Shown here: positions 42,672-53,195 of the stretch, piece after piece | Layout: every line of letters starts with the position of its first letter | How positions within the stretch are numbered: position 1 is the stretch's first letter | The notes under the pieces: generated by a model | Databases searched by the model: none | What the model was told of the DNA's origin: nothing | The model's input: only the letters and a program-made list of their open reading frames with translations | Assembly (NCBI GenBank): GCA_947476925.1 | Contig: CANJSF010000003.1 | Coordinates: 1 to 64,000, forward strand | From: Rhodospirillaceae bacterium | GTDB taxonomy: Bacteria > Pseudomonadota > Alphaproteobacteria > Rhodospirillales > Rhodospirillaceae | Length of the DNA stretch: 64,000 nucleotides | Direction of reading: 5' to 3' | Made by a program: the position numbers and the translations under genes

Positions 42672-45566
42672 TTATGTCTCAACGCTGGGGTCATCAGTCG
42701 GTTCATGATTCGGCTCGCCACTCGCGTCGGCAGCGTGTTCATGGGCTGCCTCGCTGCTATCATCACCCGGCAAGTGCGCCACAGACGTGACCTTCTCTTC
42801 ATCGCCCGTCGAGAACAAGGTCACGCCCTGAGTCGAGCGACCGGCAATGCGGATATCGGTGATGCCCATACGGATCAGGCGGCCCGCATCGGTGATCATC
42901 ATAATCTGATCGGTGTCTTTCACCGGGAAGCTCGCCACAACCTCGCCATTGCGCTTGCTGGTGGCGATGGACGTGATGCCCGAGCCCCCGCGCCCACTGA
43001 CGCGATATTCGTAGGCGGATGTGCGTTTGCCATAGCCTTTGCGCGTGGCTGTTAGGATGAACTCTTCCTGCGTAGCAAAATGCTGGAATTCTTCTTCGGT
43101 CAGAACTTTCGTTGCATCGCCGTTCTCGCCCGCGTCCTCGTCCTTCGTTGGCACTTCTTCGAGATCTTCGCCGCCGCGGAGTTGTTTAGCTTTGCGCAGA
43201 TACGCATTGCGGCTATCGGTGTCGAATTCCACGTGCTTCAGGATTGACATCGAAATCACTTCGTCGCCGTCCGCCAGCTTGATTCCGCGCACGCCCACAG
43301 AGTTACGCCCTGTAAACACACGTACATCTGCAACATGGAAGCGAATACACTTGCCTTGGCGCGTATTCAGCAACACGTCATTGCCCTCATCGCAGGTGTC
43401 GACGCCAATCAGGCGGTCGTCACCGTCGAGTTTCATGGCAATTTTGCCGTTGCGGAAGATGCTGACAAAATCCGAAAGGTCGTTGCGGCGCACCGTGCCG
43501 GTGGTGGTGGCGAACATGACGTTTAGCTGGCCCCAGGTGGTTTCATCCTCGGGCAACGGCATCACGGTGGAAATCGTCTCGCCTTCCTTCAGCGGCAACA
43601 AGTTCACCATGGCTTTGCCGCGACTTTGCGGCGTACCCACCGGTAACTTGTAGACCTTCAATTTGTAGACCATGCCTGCGGTCGAGAAAAACAACACCGG
43701 CGTATGCGTGTTCACCACATACAGCGAGGTGACAAAATCCTCTTCCTTCGTCGCCATACCGGCCCGGCCTTTGCCGCCACGGCGTTGGGCGCGATAGGTG
43801 GACAACGGCACGCGCTTAATCCAGCCCGAATTGGTGACCGTCACCACCATGTCTTCACGTTGAATCAGGTCTTCGATGTCGGTCTCGAATTCCAAGTCTT
43901 CAATGGTGGTGCGGCGCGGTGTGGCGTACTCGGTTTTCATCGCCACCAGCTCTTCGCGCATGATCGAGTAAAGCTTCTCCCGCGAACGTAAAATTTCCAG
44001 GAAATTGACGATCTGCCCGCCGATCTCTTTCAGCTCAGCATGGATTTTATCGCGCTCCAAGCCGGTGAGGCGTTGCAGGCGCAATTCCAAAATCGCCTTG
44101 GCTTGGTTTTCCGAGAGTTTGTATGTACCGCCCAGAACTTTGCGGTCGGGCTCGTCGATCAACTGAACCAAAGGCTCCACATCGCCTGCCGGCCAATCGC
44201 GCGCCATCAATTGTTCGCGCGCAATATTGGGGTCAGGCGCTTTGCGGATCAGCGTAATCACTTCGTCCAGGTTCGCCACGGCAATGGCCAACCCCACCAA
44301 CGTATGGGCGCGACTACGCGCTTGGCCCAGTTCGTAAACGGTGCGGCGGCGAATCACCTCTTCGCGGAACGCAATGAAGGCCGTGAGCATCTCGCGCAGG
44401 ATCATCAACTGCGGACGACCGCCGTTGATTGCCAACATGTTCACACCGAAACTCGATTGCAGCGGCGTGAATTTGTAAAGTTGGTTCAGCACAACTTCGG
44501 CGACGGCGTCGCGTTTGATTTCCACGACCACCCGAACGCCATGGCGGTCGGACTCATCGCGCATCTCGGAGATGCCTTCGATTTTTTTATCGCGCACCAA
44601 CTCGGCGATCTTTTCGATCATCGAGGCTTTGTTCACCTGATACGGAATTTCCGTAACGACAATGGCCTGGCGTTCTTTGGCCAATTCCTCAATCTCGGCG
44701 CGGCCCCGCATGACCACCGAGCCACGGCCGGTCATATAGCCGGCCCGGCAACCCGCATGGCCCAAAATAATGCCGCCCGTGGGAAAGTCGGGCCCCGGCA
44801 CGATGTCCATCAACTTTTCGTTGGTGGTCGTGGGGTCGTCGATCAGCGCGCAGCAGGCGTCGATGACTTCGCCCAAATTGTGCGGCGGAATATTGGTCGC
44901 CATGCCGACGGCAATGCCGCCCGCGCCATTGACCAGCAAATTTGGAAAGCGCGCCGGCAACACCAGCGGCTCGTGCTCGCTTTCGTCATAGTTGGGTTGG
45001 AAGTCGACGGTGTCTTTGTCGATGTCATCAATGAGTGAATGTGCAGGCTTCGCTAAACGCGATTCCGTGTAACGCATGGCCGCCGGTGGGTCGCCATCCA
45101 TCGAGCCAAAGTTACCCTGCCCGTCAATCAGCGGCAGTCGCATCGAGAAATCTTGCGCCATGCGAACCATGGCATCGTAAATGCTTTGGTCGCCGTGCGG
45201 GTGGTATTTACCCATCACGTCGCCGACGATACGCGCGGACTTACGGAACGGCTTGTTGTACTCGTAGCCGCTTTCCTTCATCGAATAGAGAATACGCCGA
45301 TGCACAGGCTTCAAGCCGTCGCGCACGTCGGGCAGCGCGCGGCTCACGATCACGCTCATGGCGTAATCGAGATAGCTGCGCTTCATTTCCTCTTCGATGG
45401 TGATCGGCGTGATGTCGAAATCCGACGGGCCGCTCAGCCCTGGGCCAGGCGGAACGACGGGCGGTTTTTTACCGTTGGTCTCTTCGGGCGGCAGATCGGC
45501 GGTGTCGGTCAACGGAACAAACCCTTCAATGGGGAACAAAAAAGCGACGCGTTTTGACGCAGACAA
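42672..45566 (-). CDS. gyrA: DNA gyrase subunit A
   Basis: The breakage-reunion subunit of gyrase, 964 residues. The catalytic Tyr is in '[12 protein letters not shown]'. The quinolone-resistance region reads '[20 protein letters not shown]', with Gln at the position of E. coli Ser83 and Asp kept at 87. The C-terminal beta-pinwheel carries the GyrA box '[11 protein letters not shown]', and an acidic tail follows. The protein is longer than in E. coli because of a Pro-rich leader and the tail. The start here is TTG 45566. TTG 45509, behind GAAGGG, is a plausible alternative. No ATG precedes the conserved '[12 protein letters not shown]'. A consensus DnaA box lies 116 bases upstream. Confidence 0.96.
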   Translation of the reverse strand: MSASKRVAFLFPIEGFVPLTDTADLPPEETNGKKPPVVPPGPGLSGPSDFDITPITIEEEMKRSYLDYAMSVIVSRALPDVRDGLKPVHRRILYSMKESGYEYNKPFRKSARIVGDVMGKYHPHGDQSIYDAMVRMAQDFSMRLPLIDGQGNFGSMDGDPPAAMRYTESRLAKPAHSLIDDIDKDTVDFQPNYDESEHEPLVLPARFPNLLVNGAGGIAVGMATNIPPHNLGEVIDACCALIDDPTTTNEKLMDIVPGPDFPTGGIILGHAGCRAGYMTGRGSVVMRGRAEIEELAKERQAIVVTEIPYQVNKASMIEKIAELVRDKKIEGISEMRDESDRHGVRVVVEIKRDAVAEVVLNQLYKFTPLQSSFGVNMLAINGGRPQLMILREMLTAFIAFREEVIRRRTVYELGQARSRAHTLVGLAIAVANLDEVITLIRKAPDPNIAREQLMARDWPAGDVEPLVQLIDEPDRKVLGGTYKLSENQAKAILELRLQRLTGLERDKIHAELKEIGGQIVNFLEILRSREKLYSIMREELVAMKTEYATPRRTTIEDLEFETDIEDLIQREDMVVTVTNSGWIKRVPLSTYRAQRRGGKGRAGMATKEEDFVTSLYVVNTHTPVLFFSTAGMVYKLKVYKLPVGTPQSRGKAMVNLLPLKEGETISTVMPLPEDETTWGQLNVMFATTTGTVRRNDLSDFVSIFRNGKIAMKLDGDDRLIGVDTCDEGNDVLLNTRQGKCIRFHVADVRVFTGRNSVGVRGIKLADGDEVISMSILKHVEFDTDSRNAYLRKAKQLRGGEDLEEVPTKDEDAGENGDATKVLTEEEFQHFATQEEFILTATRKGYGKRTSAYEYRVSGRGGSGITSIATSKRNGEVVASFPVKDTDQIMMITDAGRLIRMGITDIRIAGRSTQGVTLFSTGDEEKVTSVAHLPGDDSSEAAHEHAADASGEPNHEPTDDPSVET

Positions 45567-45681
45567 AGTTCCGTTCTGGTCCCCTATCGCAGACCAAAAA
45601 GTGTATCAGATGACAAGGGCATGTCACACAACCGATTGAGGTGGCGCACACGGACCTAACTGAGCTTTATAGGTCTTAGGC

Positions 45682-45690
45682 TGTGGATAA
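45682..45690. promoter_or_regulatory. DnaA box between gyrA and ssb
   Basis: TGTGGATAA is the exact reverse complement of the DnaA box TTATCCACA. It lies in the 263-base gap upstream of gyrA, which otherwise shows no gene. A second exact box lies at 46404-46412. DnaA acting on gyrA/ssb transcription is an inference; two isolated boxes are not an origin. Confidence 0.5.
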
Positions 45691-45829
45691 CTTATGGCGT
45701 TAAATCAGCTAGTTAACGAATATCCTTGAAGTATTCTAGAAAACGGAATGAGCCCCTGGGCAGCAGTTCGGGCACCACAAATTGTAGTGTGTCGGCGCTT
45801 TATCAAAATCATCGAGAATCGGGCGTAAT

Positions 45830-46339
45830 TTAGAACGGAATATCGTCATCCATTTCGTCGCCGCCTTTGCGGCCGCCGGCCTTATTGCCGCCGCCGGAAT
45901 CCCAGCCACGGTCAGAACTGCCACGGTCCATCACGGGGTCATCCATGCCCCCGCCGCCACCGGCCATACCGCCGCCGCCGCCACCGCCGCCTTTGCCATC
46001 CAGCATCGTCAGTTCGCCGCCATAGCCCTGCAGCACAACTTCGGTAGAGTATTGGTCTTGGCCTTCTTTGTTCTGCCACTTGCGCGTTTGCAGCGAACCC
46101 GAGACATACACCTTCGAACCTTTTTTGAGGTACTTCTCGGCGATGTCGGCCAAGTTGCCGAAAATCACCACGCGGTGCCATTCGGTCTTTTCTTTGCGCT
46201 CGCCGGTGGCTTTATCGCGCCAATTTTCCGACGTGGCTAACGACAGGTTGGCCACCTTGTTGCCGTTCTGCATGGTGCGCACTTCGGGGTCTTTGCCCAA
46301 GTTGCCAATGAGAATTACTTTATTGACGCTGCCGGCCAT
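45830..46339 (-). CDS. ssb: Single-stranded DNA-binding protein
   Basis: An SSB of 169 residues. The OB-fold (1-110) starts '[20 protein letters not shown]' and includes '[20 protein letters not shown]' and '[20 protein letters not shown]'. A Gly-rich linker with a run of glycines (about 120-150) leads to the acidic protein-interaction tip 'DEMDDDIPF'. ATG 46339 has AGGAG about eight bases upstream. It binds ssDNA as a tetramer and recruits repair and replication proteins. The linker is encoded by repetitive GCC triplets. Confidence 0.98.
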   Translation of the reverse strand: MAGSVNKVILIGNLGKDPEVRTMQNGNKVANLSLATSENWRDKATGERKEKTEWHRVVIFGNLADIAEKYLKKGSKVYVSGSLQTRKWQNKEGQDQYSTEVVLQGYGGELTMLDGKGGGGGGGGMAGGGGGMDDPVMDRGSSDRGWDSGGGNKAGGRKGGDEMDDDIPF

Positions 46340-46403
46340 GATGAACGCTCCTGAATATGTTGTCGGACCTTACCGACTTCGTTAGGTGCAAAAAAGCGCC
46401 AAG

Positions 46404-46412
46404 TTATCCACA
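46404..46412. promoter_or_regulatory. DnaA box upstream of ssb
   Basis: TTATCCACA matches the DnaA box consensus exactly and lies 65 bases upstream of the ssb start, between ssb and the preceding small gene. It pairs with the exact box at 45682-45690 on the far side of ssb, in opposite orientation. Confidence 0.5.
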
Positions 46413-46424
46413 GTTTTGGGCGGT

Positions 46425-46730
46425 CTATGCGCCCGCCACTTCCTGATCGAGGATCGCGAAAACACGGTCCATATAGGCCTGACGCCAACGCTCGCGTTCT
46501 TCGAGGGCTTTGGCGTCGGGCGCAAAACTTTCAATTTCGGCCGTCAGCACCACGCCCTTTTTGTCAGCAATGCGCTCCATGGTATCGACGCGTTCGCGCA
46601 GCACGGCCACTTCGGTGATCAGCGCCGAGACAATCGACAACAATCGCTCAGCGGCGGGCTCCTCGGGGTAGAACGACGGGCGCTTGCCTTTGGCAACCCG
46701 GCTAATTTTCAATGGTTGTGTTTCGCTCAT
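46425..46730 (-). CDS. Small coiled-coil hypothetical protein
   Basis: The product is 101 residues, soluble and mostly helical with a likely coiled coil ('LITEVAVLRERVDTMERIAD'), a basic 'SRVAKGKRPSFYPE' start and an amphipathic C-terminal helix ('ERERWRQAYMDRVFAILDQE'). I recognise no named family. It starts three bases after the methyltransferase stop, so the two form an operon and may act together. Confidence 0.75.
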   Translation of the reverse strand: MSETQPLKISRVAKGKRPSFYPEEPAAERLLSIVSALITEVAVLRERVDTMERIADKKGVVLTAEIESFAPDAKALEERERWRQAYMDRVFAILDQEVAGA

Positions 46731-46733
46731 GGC

Positions 46734-47927
46734 TTAGGCCTTTGTTCCGGCGAGAATGGTGAACATCAACTGGCCGGGAACCAAGCGTTCTTCGGCCTCG
46801 GGGTCGCCGCTTTCGGCCGGGAGCGCAATCAACAACGGCGTGGCCGTGAGCTTGATGTCGGCAAAACCCGCATCAGCTGCATCCTTGGCCCAATCGCGGT
46901 CGTGCATGGTCATCCAGAACGGTTCGTTGTTATCGTAATTGTCTTCGTTCACGCACACGCGTTGGTACAAGTCGGGGATGAGGTTGATGTTGGGTAAGTC
47001 GGCATGCAGCATCATGCCGTTTGGTTTCAAGACCCGTGCGCATTCGTTGATGATGTTGGGAATCGCCTTCAGCGACGTTTCATGAAACAGAATGTGCGAA
47101 TACACCAAATCAAAACTCGCATCGGGGAACGAGGTTTTTTCGGCATTCATCTGCGCGAAGTTGACCTTGTTTCCGTACGCCGCAGCGCGTGCGGCACCGT
47201 AGCGCAAACACGGCGCGCCGACATCAATGCCGGTCACTTCTGCGTCGGGGAATGCATCGGATAACGCAACAGTGGCGTGGCCCACGCTGCACCCTAAATC
47301 CAAAATGCGCTTGGGTTTGAAGTTGGGGTAATGCTGCTTCAGCCAAAAGATAGACGACTTGGCTTGCGCGTCGAACTTTTTGCCCGGAAACCCACCGTGA
47401 TAAATGAATGCCCCGCGATCGAGGATCGCGCCTTGGGTGATATCATCGGGCAGTCGGTCGGTATGATAGCCACCGGGCATCACATGAATATCACACGCGT
47501 CATTGTACGCGGGCACTTTGACATTTTCGTCCAGCGTCAGCGTGCCGCCTTTGGCGATCAGCTCTTTTGATTTGGCAATCAGGCCCGGCGCTTCACGTTC
47601 CACCGTATCAATCACCGTCGACCACATCATTTCTTGACCGGTGCGGCGCATGGCCGTGACGGTTTGGAAAAAGCCATTTTTGCGCAATTCCTTGCGCGCC
47701 TCGTGGTGATCTTTCAGCGCTCGACCTTGGGCCTTTTCAAAGGCGGGCTTCACCTCTTTTTCGAAAATCGCGCGACCGCCGCCAAAGAACAGCCGGCCCA
47801 CCTTGCCCCGAAACGCTTTGATGGCCTCGGCCCTGGCGCGTTCGTCGTGGGTTTCCTGCGGCAGCATGGCGTGGCGATGCTGTTGGTTCAGCCGCAGCAT
47901 GTCGCGTGCATTGATCGGTTTATTCAT
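46734..47927 (-). CDS. Class I SAM-dependent methyltransferase
   Basis: A methyltransferase of 397 residues. The SAM-binding Rossmann fold is in the C-terminal half: motif I 'RILDLGCSVGHATVALSDAF', acidic end 'AEVTGIDVGAPC', 'SFDLVYSHILFHETS' and 'CARVLKPNGMMLHADLPNI' (UbiE-like). The first ~180 residues are helical and of unknown role. The substrate is not identifiable, and a small coiled-coil partner is encoded directly downstream. It is divergent from uvrA. Confidence 0.88.
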   Translation of the reverse strand: MNKPINARDMLRLNQQHRHAMLPQETHDERARAEAIKAFRGKVGRLFFGGGRAIFEKEVKPAFEKAQGRALKDHHEARKELRKNGFFQTVTAMRRTGQEMMWSTVIDTVEREAPGLIAKSKELIAKGGTLTLDENVKVPAYNDACDIHVMPGGYHTDRLPDDITQGAILDRGAFIYHGGFPGKKFDAQAKSSIFWLKQHYPNFKPKRILDLGCSVGHATVALSDAFPDAEVTGIDVGAPCLRYGAARAAAYGNKVNFAQMNAEKTSFPDASFDLVYSHILFHETSLKAIPNIINECARVLKPNGMMLHADLPNINLIPDLYQRVCVNEDNYDNNEPFWMTMHDRDWAKDAADAGFADIKLTATPLLIALPAESGDPEAEERLVPGQLMFTILAGTKA

Positions 47928-47988
47928 CGTTGCCCCACCTTTTGTCGTCGCTTCACGGTTGCCCTTTTAGGCGGTTCCGTCTATGAGT

Positions 47989-48003
47989 GTACCTGTTTTG
48001 TTC
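47989..48003. promoter_or_regulatory. Candidate LexA (SOS) box upstream of uvrA
   Basis: GTACCTGTTTTGTTC fits the alphaproteobacterial LexA operator GTTC-N7-GTTC with a single mismatch (GTAC for the first GTTC). It lies 31 bases before the uvrA ATG, where a promoter is expected. uvrA is a standard member of alphaproteobacterial SOS regulons. Binding is inferred. Confidence 0.5.
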
Positions 48004-48034
48004 TCGCCACTCCAGCCCCCTGAAATCTATAGAA

Positions 48035-50872
48035 ATGCTCACCGACATCAAGATTCGCGGCGCGCGCGAACATAACCTGAAAAACGTCAACGTCGACCTG
48101 CCCCGCAATAAGCTGGTGGTCATCACCGGGCTTTCGGGATCGGGCAAGAGTTCGCTGGCGTTTGATACGGTCTATGCCGAAGGCCAGCGGCGGTATGTGG
48201 AATCGTTGTCGGCTTATGCGCGTCAGTTTTTGGAACTGATGCAAAAGCCCGATGTGGATTCCATCGAGGGCCTCTCGCCCGCCATTTCCATCGAGCAAAA
48301 AACCACCAGCCGCAATCCGCGCTCCACCGTCGGCACGGTCACCGAGATTAACGACTACATGCGCCTGCTGTGGGCGCGCGTCGGCGTGCCCTACTCGCCC
48401 GCCACGGGCTTGCCCATCGAAGCGCAGACCGTGTCGCAGATGGTCGACCGGATCATGGCCATGGGCGAAGGCACGCGGCTGTATTTGCTGGCGCCCATCG
48501 TGCGCGGCCGTAAGGGCGAATACAAAAAAGAACTGCAAGAGTTGCAGAAAAAAGGCTTTCAGCGCGTGAAGGTCGACGGCACGTTGCACGAAATCGACGC
48601 CGTACCGGTGCTGAATAAAAAAATCAAACACGACATCGAAGTGGTGGTTGATCGCATTGTCGTGCGCGACGGCTTGCAATCGCGCCTCGCAGACTCTCTC
48701 GAAACCGCATTGGGTCTGGCAGACGGCATTGCGTTTGCTGAAAACGCCGACGGCAAGGGCGAAGCGGCGCGCACCGTGTTTTCGGCCAAGTTCGCCTGCC
48801 CGGTTTCGGGCTTTACGATTGATGAAATCGAACCGCGCCTGTTTAGCTTCAACAACCCCTTCGGCGCGTGCCCGACCTGTGATGGTTTGGGCGTGACGTT
48901 GCATTTCGACCCCGACCAAGTGGTGCCCGATGGCAACGCCAGCATTGATGACGGCGCCGTGGCGCCCTGGAGCAGTTCCAACCCGCCCTCGCCCTATTAC
49001 TTGCAAGCGCTGCGCGGCGTGTGCGCGCACTTCAAGGCCGACCCCACAACGCCGTGGAAAAAACTGCCCGCCAAAGTGCGCGACGCCATTTTGAACGGCA
49101 CGGGCGAGGAATCCATTACGATTAAGTTCGATGACGGCACGCGCAAGTACGAAACCAAAAAGCCGTTCGAGGGCGTGCTGAATAACTTGCAACGCCGTTG
49201 GCGCGAGACCGACAGCGCCTGGGTGCGCGAGGAATTAGAGAAATACCAAACCTCGCACCCGTGCGAGGCGTGCAAAGGCTATCGCCTGAAGCCCGAATGC
49301 TTGGCGGTGAAGATCAACAAAAAGCATATCGGCGAAGTGTCGGAACTCAGCATCTCCGATGCCGCCGCGTGGTTCGTTGCGCTCAGCAAGGTTCTCACGC
49401 CCAAGCAAATGGAAATCGGGCGGCGCATTTTGCGCGAAATTGACGACCGCCTGCACTTCCTCAACAACGTCGGGCTGGAATACCTCACGCTGGCGCGCAA
49501 CTCCGGCACGCTGTCGGGCGGCGAAAGCCAGCGCATCCGACTGGCCTCGCAAATTGGCTCAGGGTTGACGGGCGTGTTGTACGTGCTCGACGAGCCATCC
49601 ATCGGCCTGCATCAGCGCGACAACAACCGCCTGCTGGAAACCCTGCGGCGGCTGCGCGATATCGGCAACTCGGTGCTGGTGGTGGAACACGATGAAGACG
49701 CCATTCGCAGCGCCGACTACCTCATCGACATGGGCCCCGGTGCGGGCATTCATGGCGGCACCATTGTGGCCGAGGGCACACCCGCCCAGGTGATGAAAAA
49801 CAAAGACAGCATTACGGCGGCGTACCTGACGGGGCGCAAATTTATTCCCGTTCCCAAAGTGCGTCGCAAAGGCAACGGCAAATCCATTGTCATCAAGGGC
49901 GCGCGCGCCAACAACTTGAAGAACGTGGATGTCAGCTTCCCCATGGGCACGCTCACATGCGTGACCGGCGTATCGGGTGGCGGCAAGTCATCGCTGGTGT
50001 TGGAAACGCTTTATAAAAGCCTGGCCAAAACATTGTACGGCGCGCGCGACCTGCCCGGCCCGCACGATAAAATTGAGGGCATCAATTTCCTCGACAAGGT
50101 TATCGACATCGACCAATCGCCCATTGGCCGCACGCCGCGCAGCAACCCCGTTACCTACACCGGCTGTTTCACGCCCATTCGCGAATGGTTTGCCGAATTG
50201 CCCGAGGCCAAAACGCGCGGCTACCAGCCGGGGCGGTTCAGCTTCAACGTCAAGGGCGGGCGCTGCGAAGCCTGCCAGGGCGACGGCGTGCTGAAAATTG
50301 AAATGCACTTTTTGCCCGATGTGTATGTCACCTGCGATGTGTGCAAAGGCAAACGCTACAACCGCGAAACGTTAGAGGTTCACTTCAAAGGCAAATCCAT
50401 CGCCGATGTGTTGGACATGACGGTGGAAGAAGGCGTGGAATTTTTCAAAGCCATGCCCAGCATTCGCGAAAAGCTCGACCTGCTGAACCAAGTGGGCTTG
50501 GGTTACGTTCACTTGGGCCAACAGGCCACCACGCTGTCGGGCGGCGAAGCGCAGCGCGTAAAGCTGGCCAAGGAACTCAGCAAACGCGCCACGGGCCGCA
50601 CCGTTTATATTCTCGACGAACCCACCACCGGCCTGCACTTCGAAGACGTGCGAAAATTATTAGAAGTGCTGCAAACCCTGGTGGACCAGGGCAACACCAT
50701 CATCGTCATCGAGCATAATTTGGAAGTGATCAAAACCGCCGACTGGATTATCGACATCGGCCCCGAAGGTGGCGCCAAGGGCGGGAAGATTGTGGCGGTG
50801 GGAACACCCGAGCAAGTGGCCAAAGCCAAGGGCAGCTACACGGGCGAGTATTTGAAGGAGCGGTTGGGGTAG
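48035..50872 (+). CDS. uvrA: Excinuclease ABC subunit UvrA
   Basis: The damage-recognition ATPase of nucleotide excision repair, 945 residues. Two ABC modules are visible: Walker A '[18 protein letters not shown]' and '[17 protein letters not shown]', signatures '[18 protein letters not shown]' and '[18 protein letters not shown]', and Walker B '[16 protein letters not shown]' and '[15 protein letters not shown]'. The zinc-binding pairs include 'CEACKGYRL' and 'CEACQGDG...CDVCKGKRY'. ATG 48035 gives the usual '[18 protein letters not shown]' N-terminus. It cooperates with Mfd, encoded elsewhere in the window. Confidence 0.98.
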   Translation: MLTDIKIRGAREHNLKNVNVDLPRNKLVVITGLSGSGKSSLAFDTVYAEGQRRYVESLSAYARQFLELMQKPDVDSIEGLSPAISIEQKTTSRNPRSTVGTVTEINDYMRLLWARVGVPYSPATGLPIEAQTVSQMVDRIMAMGEGTRLYLLAPIVRGRKGEYKKELQELQKKGFQRVKVDGTLHEIDAVPVLNKKIKHDIEVVVDRIVVRDGLQSRLADSLETALGLADGIAFAENADGKGEAARTVFSAKFACPVSGFTIDEIEPRLFSFNNPFGACPTCDGLGVTLHFDPDQVVPDGNASIDDGAVAPWSSSNPPSPYYLQALRGVCAHFKADPTTPWKKLPAKVRDAILNGTGEESITIKFDDGTRKYETKKPFEGVLNNLQRRWRETDSAWVREELEKYQTSHPCEACKGYRLKPECLAVKINKKHIGEVSELSISDAAAWFVALSKVLTPKQMEIGRRILREIDDRLHFLNNVGLEYLTLARNSGTLSGGESQRIRLASQIGSGLTGVLYVLDEPSIGLHQRDNNRLLETLRRLRDIGNSVLVVEHDEDAIRSADYLIDMGPGAGIHGGTIVAEGTPAQVMKNKDSITAAYLTGRKFIPVPKVRRKGNGKSIVIKGARANNLKNVDVSFPMGTLTCVTGVSGGGKSSLVLETLYKSLAKTLYGARDLPGPHDKIEGINFLDKVIDIDQSPIGRTPRSNPVTYTGCFTPIREWFAELPEAKTRGYQPGRFSFNVKGGRCEACQGDGVLKIEMHFLPDVYVTCDVCKGKRYNRETLEVHFKGKSIADVLDMTVEEGVEFFKAMPSIREKLDLLNQVGLGYVHLGQQATTLSGGEAQRVKLAKELSKRATGRTVYILDEPTTGLHFEDVRKLLEVLQTLVDQGNTIIVIEHNLEVIKTADWIIDIGPEGGAKGGKIVAVGTPEQVAKAKGSYTGEYLKERLG

Positions 50873-50884
50873 GGAGAAAGCAAG

Positions 50885-52705
50885 ATGAATCGCACTGAAA
50901 CTCTGGCGCTACTTGCAAGTGGTCGAGACAGTTGGAACGACTGGGCCAGAAGAACACACGAAAACCGTGTGAACCTGAGCCAACTTGGGGAAATGTTCAA
51001 CGCCCGCGATAGGCATCAAAACGCTTTGGCTGACTTCTCAACTACAGATGCGCCCCATATATACGATGAGTACCTGGACTTGTCAGGGTTCTTGTTTCCG
51101 GGTCCAGTTAACTTTTCTGGCGCGCAATTAAATCAAGGTGGTAATTTTTCCGATTCATTTTTTAAAGGACAGACTAATTTTAACAATTCAATTTTCTTCG
51201 GAAACTTGAACTTTTCCAGCGCACAGTTTGAGCAATCAGTTAATTTTCAGCAATCGATTTTTGCTACGTACTCACTGTTTTTCGCAAGTGTGAAGTTTGA
51301 CAGCGATGCAAATTTTTTTCAATGCGACTTTCTTGAAAGAGCTACCCCAGACTCTCACTGCGTGAATTTTACGGGCTCAACTTTTTCTACACTAGCGAAT
51401 TTCTCTGAAGCAAGGTTCGATCAGTTAGCTTTCTTTTGTCGAGTAAATTTTCGCGGTCATTGCACCTTTGATCGTTTGAAGAACTCTGAGCCCATCTATT
51501 TTGACGGGAGTATCTTTTCCGACAATGCATTTTTCATTTTCTCTGAGTTTACTAAACTAAGCGCACCGCTAACTGAGTTTGCAAAAATTGCGGACTTCAA
51601 CAATGTATCAATCGCAAGTGATTGCGATTTTACGCGTTCTAGATTTTCGGGGCAGGCAAATTTCGCCGAATCAAAACACATAGGGCCATCACAGTTTTCG
51701 AGCGCAGTCTTTGAAAGGGGCGTCGACTTTCAAGGCGCAAGGTTTGATAAGCTATGTAAGTTTCAGGCGGCATCTTCTAACGGAGTTTTTCTTCTTACGA
51801 ATGCAAGTTTTCACGTAGTCCCAGATTTTACTCAGGCCACCTTTGCAGACCCACCCAGCCTAGATAGAACCTTTATCCCTGCCCCTCCTAAAAACTTGAG
51901 ACGCTTACCCCCAACTCTTCTATCCGATGTGTACACATCAGCAGATCTCGTATCCCGATATCGAGCGCTACGTAGAATCGCGCGCGCTTCATTAGATCAT
52001 GAACGCGAATTGGAGTTTTTTGCCTATGAACTTGAAGCTGCCCGTGCCTTGCACGATATGGCTTACCCTCGACCACAAAATCTCTTCCGTAAACATTATA
52101 CTGGGCCTAACACTTCCAGCAGTAACTGGATCTGGAGAAAGCCAGAACATTATACTCGAGCGGATAGCCTTCCAGTTTGGGCTGGCGCTGCGCGGTTTTG
52201 GTTTGGCCTGCTTTATTCAGGATTCTCAGATTATGGCAGGTCCCTCGCACGCCCAATAATTTTTCTATTTCTTTCTTGGGCGCTATTTTCATTCGCTTAT
52301 TTTGAGATTCATCCGACCGTACGTTCAAATTTTATTGGGTCAAGGGCAACGGCTGATTCGACCATGAGTCAACCTTCTGCTTTAACTTTAAGTCTTCTTT
52401 CAGTCGCAACATCAGAATCAAAATGTATTTCAGGCTCTGGCGACCGTATTGAAGCATCAATGCTCCTTTCGCTCCGTCGAACGCTTATCTTCTTCACTGT
52501 GGATCGGAGCGAAACCGCAAACAAACTTTATATGTGTTTATACGGCGTGATTCAGGGGGCCGATGAATCTGGCATCAACATGAAGCCAGATTCCGATCCC
52601 AATTTACCCGTAAGCGTAAGTTTACTAGGATACTTGCAGGCAATTTTTTCGACAGCTTTCATCTTCTTATTCGGCCTAGCCGCTCGCAATACATTTCGAC
52701 TTTGA
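50885..52705 (+). CDS. Pentapeptide-repeat protein with C-terminal membrane domain
   Basis: A 606-residue protein. After a ~60-residue leader come about 250 residues of pentapeptide-like repeats with Phe at the central position (A(D/N)FxxxxF), e.g. '[20 protein letters not shown]', '[18 protein letters not shown]' and '[10 protein letters not shown]'. Such repeats form a right-handed quadrilateral beta-helix. A helical segment ('[20 protein letters not shown]') follows, then two or three membrane helices ('[20 protein letters not shown]', '[20 protein letters not shown]'). Function is unknown. The gene is clearly more AT-rich than uvrA (12 bases upstream) and the genes to the right, suggesting recent acquisition. 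ATG 50888 is also near GGAG. Confidence 0.82.
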   Translation: MNRTETLALLASGRDSWNDWARRTHENRVNLSQLGEMFNARDRHQNALADFSTTDAPHIYDEYLDLSGFLFPGPVNFSGAQLNQGGNFSDSFFKGQTNFNNSIFFGNLNFSSAQFEQSVNFQQSIFATYSLFFASVKFDSDANFFQCDFLERATPDSHCVNFTGSTFSTLANFSEARFDQLAFFCRVNFRGHCTFDRLKNSEPIYFDGSIFSDNAFFIFSEFTKLSAPLTEFAKIADFNNVSIASDCDFTRSRFSGQANFAESKHIGPSQFSSAVFERGVDFQGARFDKLCKFQAASSNGVFLLTNASFHVVPDFTQATFADPPSLDRTFIPAPPKNLRRLPPTLLSDVYTSADLVSRYRALRRIARASLDHERELEFFAYELEAARALHDMAYPRPQNLFRKHYTGPNTSSSNWIWRKPEHYTRADSLPVWAGAARFWFGLLYSGFSDYGRSLARPIIFLFLSWALFSFAYFEIHPTVRSNFIGSRATADSTMSQPSALTLSLLSVATSESKCISGSGDRIEASMLLSLRRTLIFFTVDRSETANKLYMCLYGVIQGADESGINMKPDSDPNLPVSVSLLGYLQAIFSTAFIFLFGLAARNTFRL

Positions 52706-52784
52706 CCCGGCTGGAGCAAATTGGACAAGAATTGAGATAAGCGCGAGAAAAGTTTAGAAAGTTTAGGGTTAGAGTGAAAATTGC

Positions 52785-52836
52785 CCCCTCACCCGGCGCG
52801 ATGCGCCGACCTCTCCCCCGAGGGGCGAGGTTGAGT
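52785..52836. repeat. REP-like palindromic intergenic element
   Basis: Two adjacent hairpins occupy the gap between the pentapeptide gene and the toxin gene. The first is CGGCGC-GAT-GCGCCG (52794-52808, perfect). The second is ACCTC-TCCCC with GGGG-C-GAGGT (52809-52831, one bulge). The CCCCTCACCCGGC start and CTCTCCCC core are typical of dispersed intergenic repeats in alphaproteobacteria. Only one copy is present in this window. Confidence 0.6.
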
Positions 52837-52859
52837 TAGTTCCCCGCTGCGTACTTCAC

Positions 52860-53195
52860 TCACAATCCCAAATGCATCCGCAATGCTGCGTCGATCAGCT
52901 CCATCAGCAGCGGTGGTGCAGCGCCAGCCCGACCACCCGCAATGCGTTCTTTGGAGATCGTGCGCACCTGTTGTGCCATGGCTTTGGAGTCTTGGCTGAG
53001 GCCAGAGTCTTTCGCGCTGAGTTTCACCTCGAAGGGATAAACCCGCGTGATCTTTGATGTCAGGGGCACAACAGTTACCGTGTCGGCGGCGCGGTTGTTG
53101 GCGTTGTTACTGACAATCAGCACCGGGCGCTTTTTACGGATTTCGCGACCGATGGTGGGATTTAGGTCGGCAAAATAAATTTCACCACGCCTCAT
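52860..53195 (-). CDS. MazF/PemK-family toxin (endoribonuclease)
   Basis: A 111-residue toxin of the MazF/PemK fold, predicted to cleave mRNA at short sequences. Motifs: 'RRGEIYFADLNPTIGREI' (catalytic Arg region), 'KKRPVLIVSNNANN' and 'VTVVPLTSKITRVYPFEV', then 'KAMAQQVRTISKERI'. ATG 53195 overlaps the antitoxin stop by 14 bases, the usual coupling in such modules. Upstream in-frame ATGs (53207, 53222) lie within the antitoxin gene. Confidence 0.92.
   Translation of the reverse strand: MRRGEIYFADLNPTIGREIRKKRPVLIVSNNANNRAADTVTVVPLTSKITRVYPFEVKLSAKDSGLSQDSKAMAQQVRTISKERIAGGRAGAAPPLLMELIDAALRMHLGL

Noticed and set aside
45567-45829. Possible replication origin at the gyrA-ssb gap
   Set aside because: Only one DnaA box lies in the gap, with no AT-rich unwinding element or box cluster, and alphaproteobacterial origins are normally near hemE or dnaA-type neighbours.
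47981-49192. A long open frame antisense to uvrA, one of several in GC-rich genes
   Set aside because: It is the mirror of strong uvrA codon bias, has no domain, and uvrA itself is certain.
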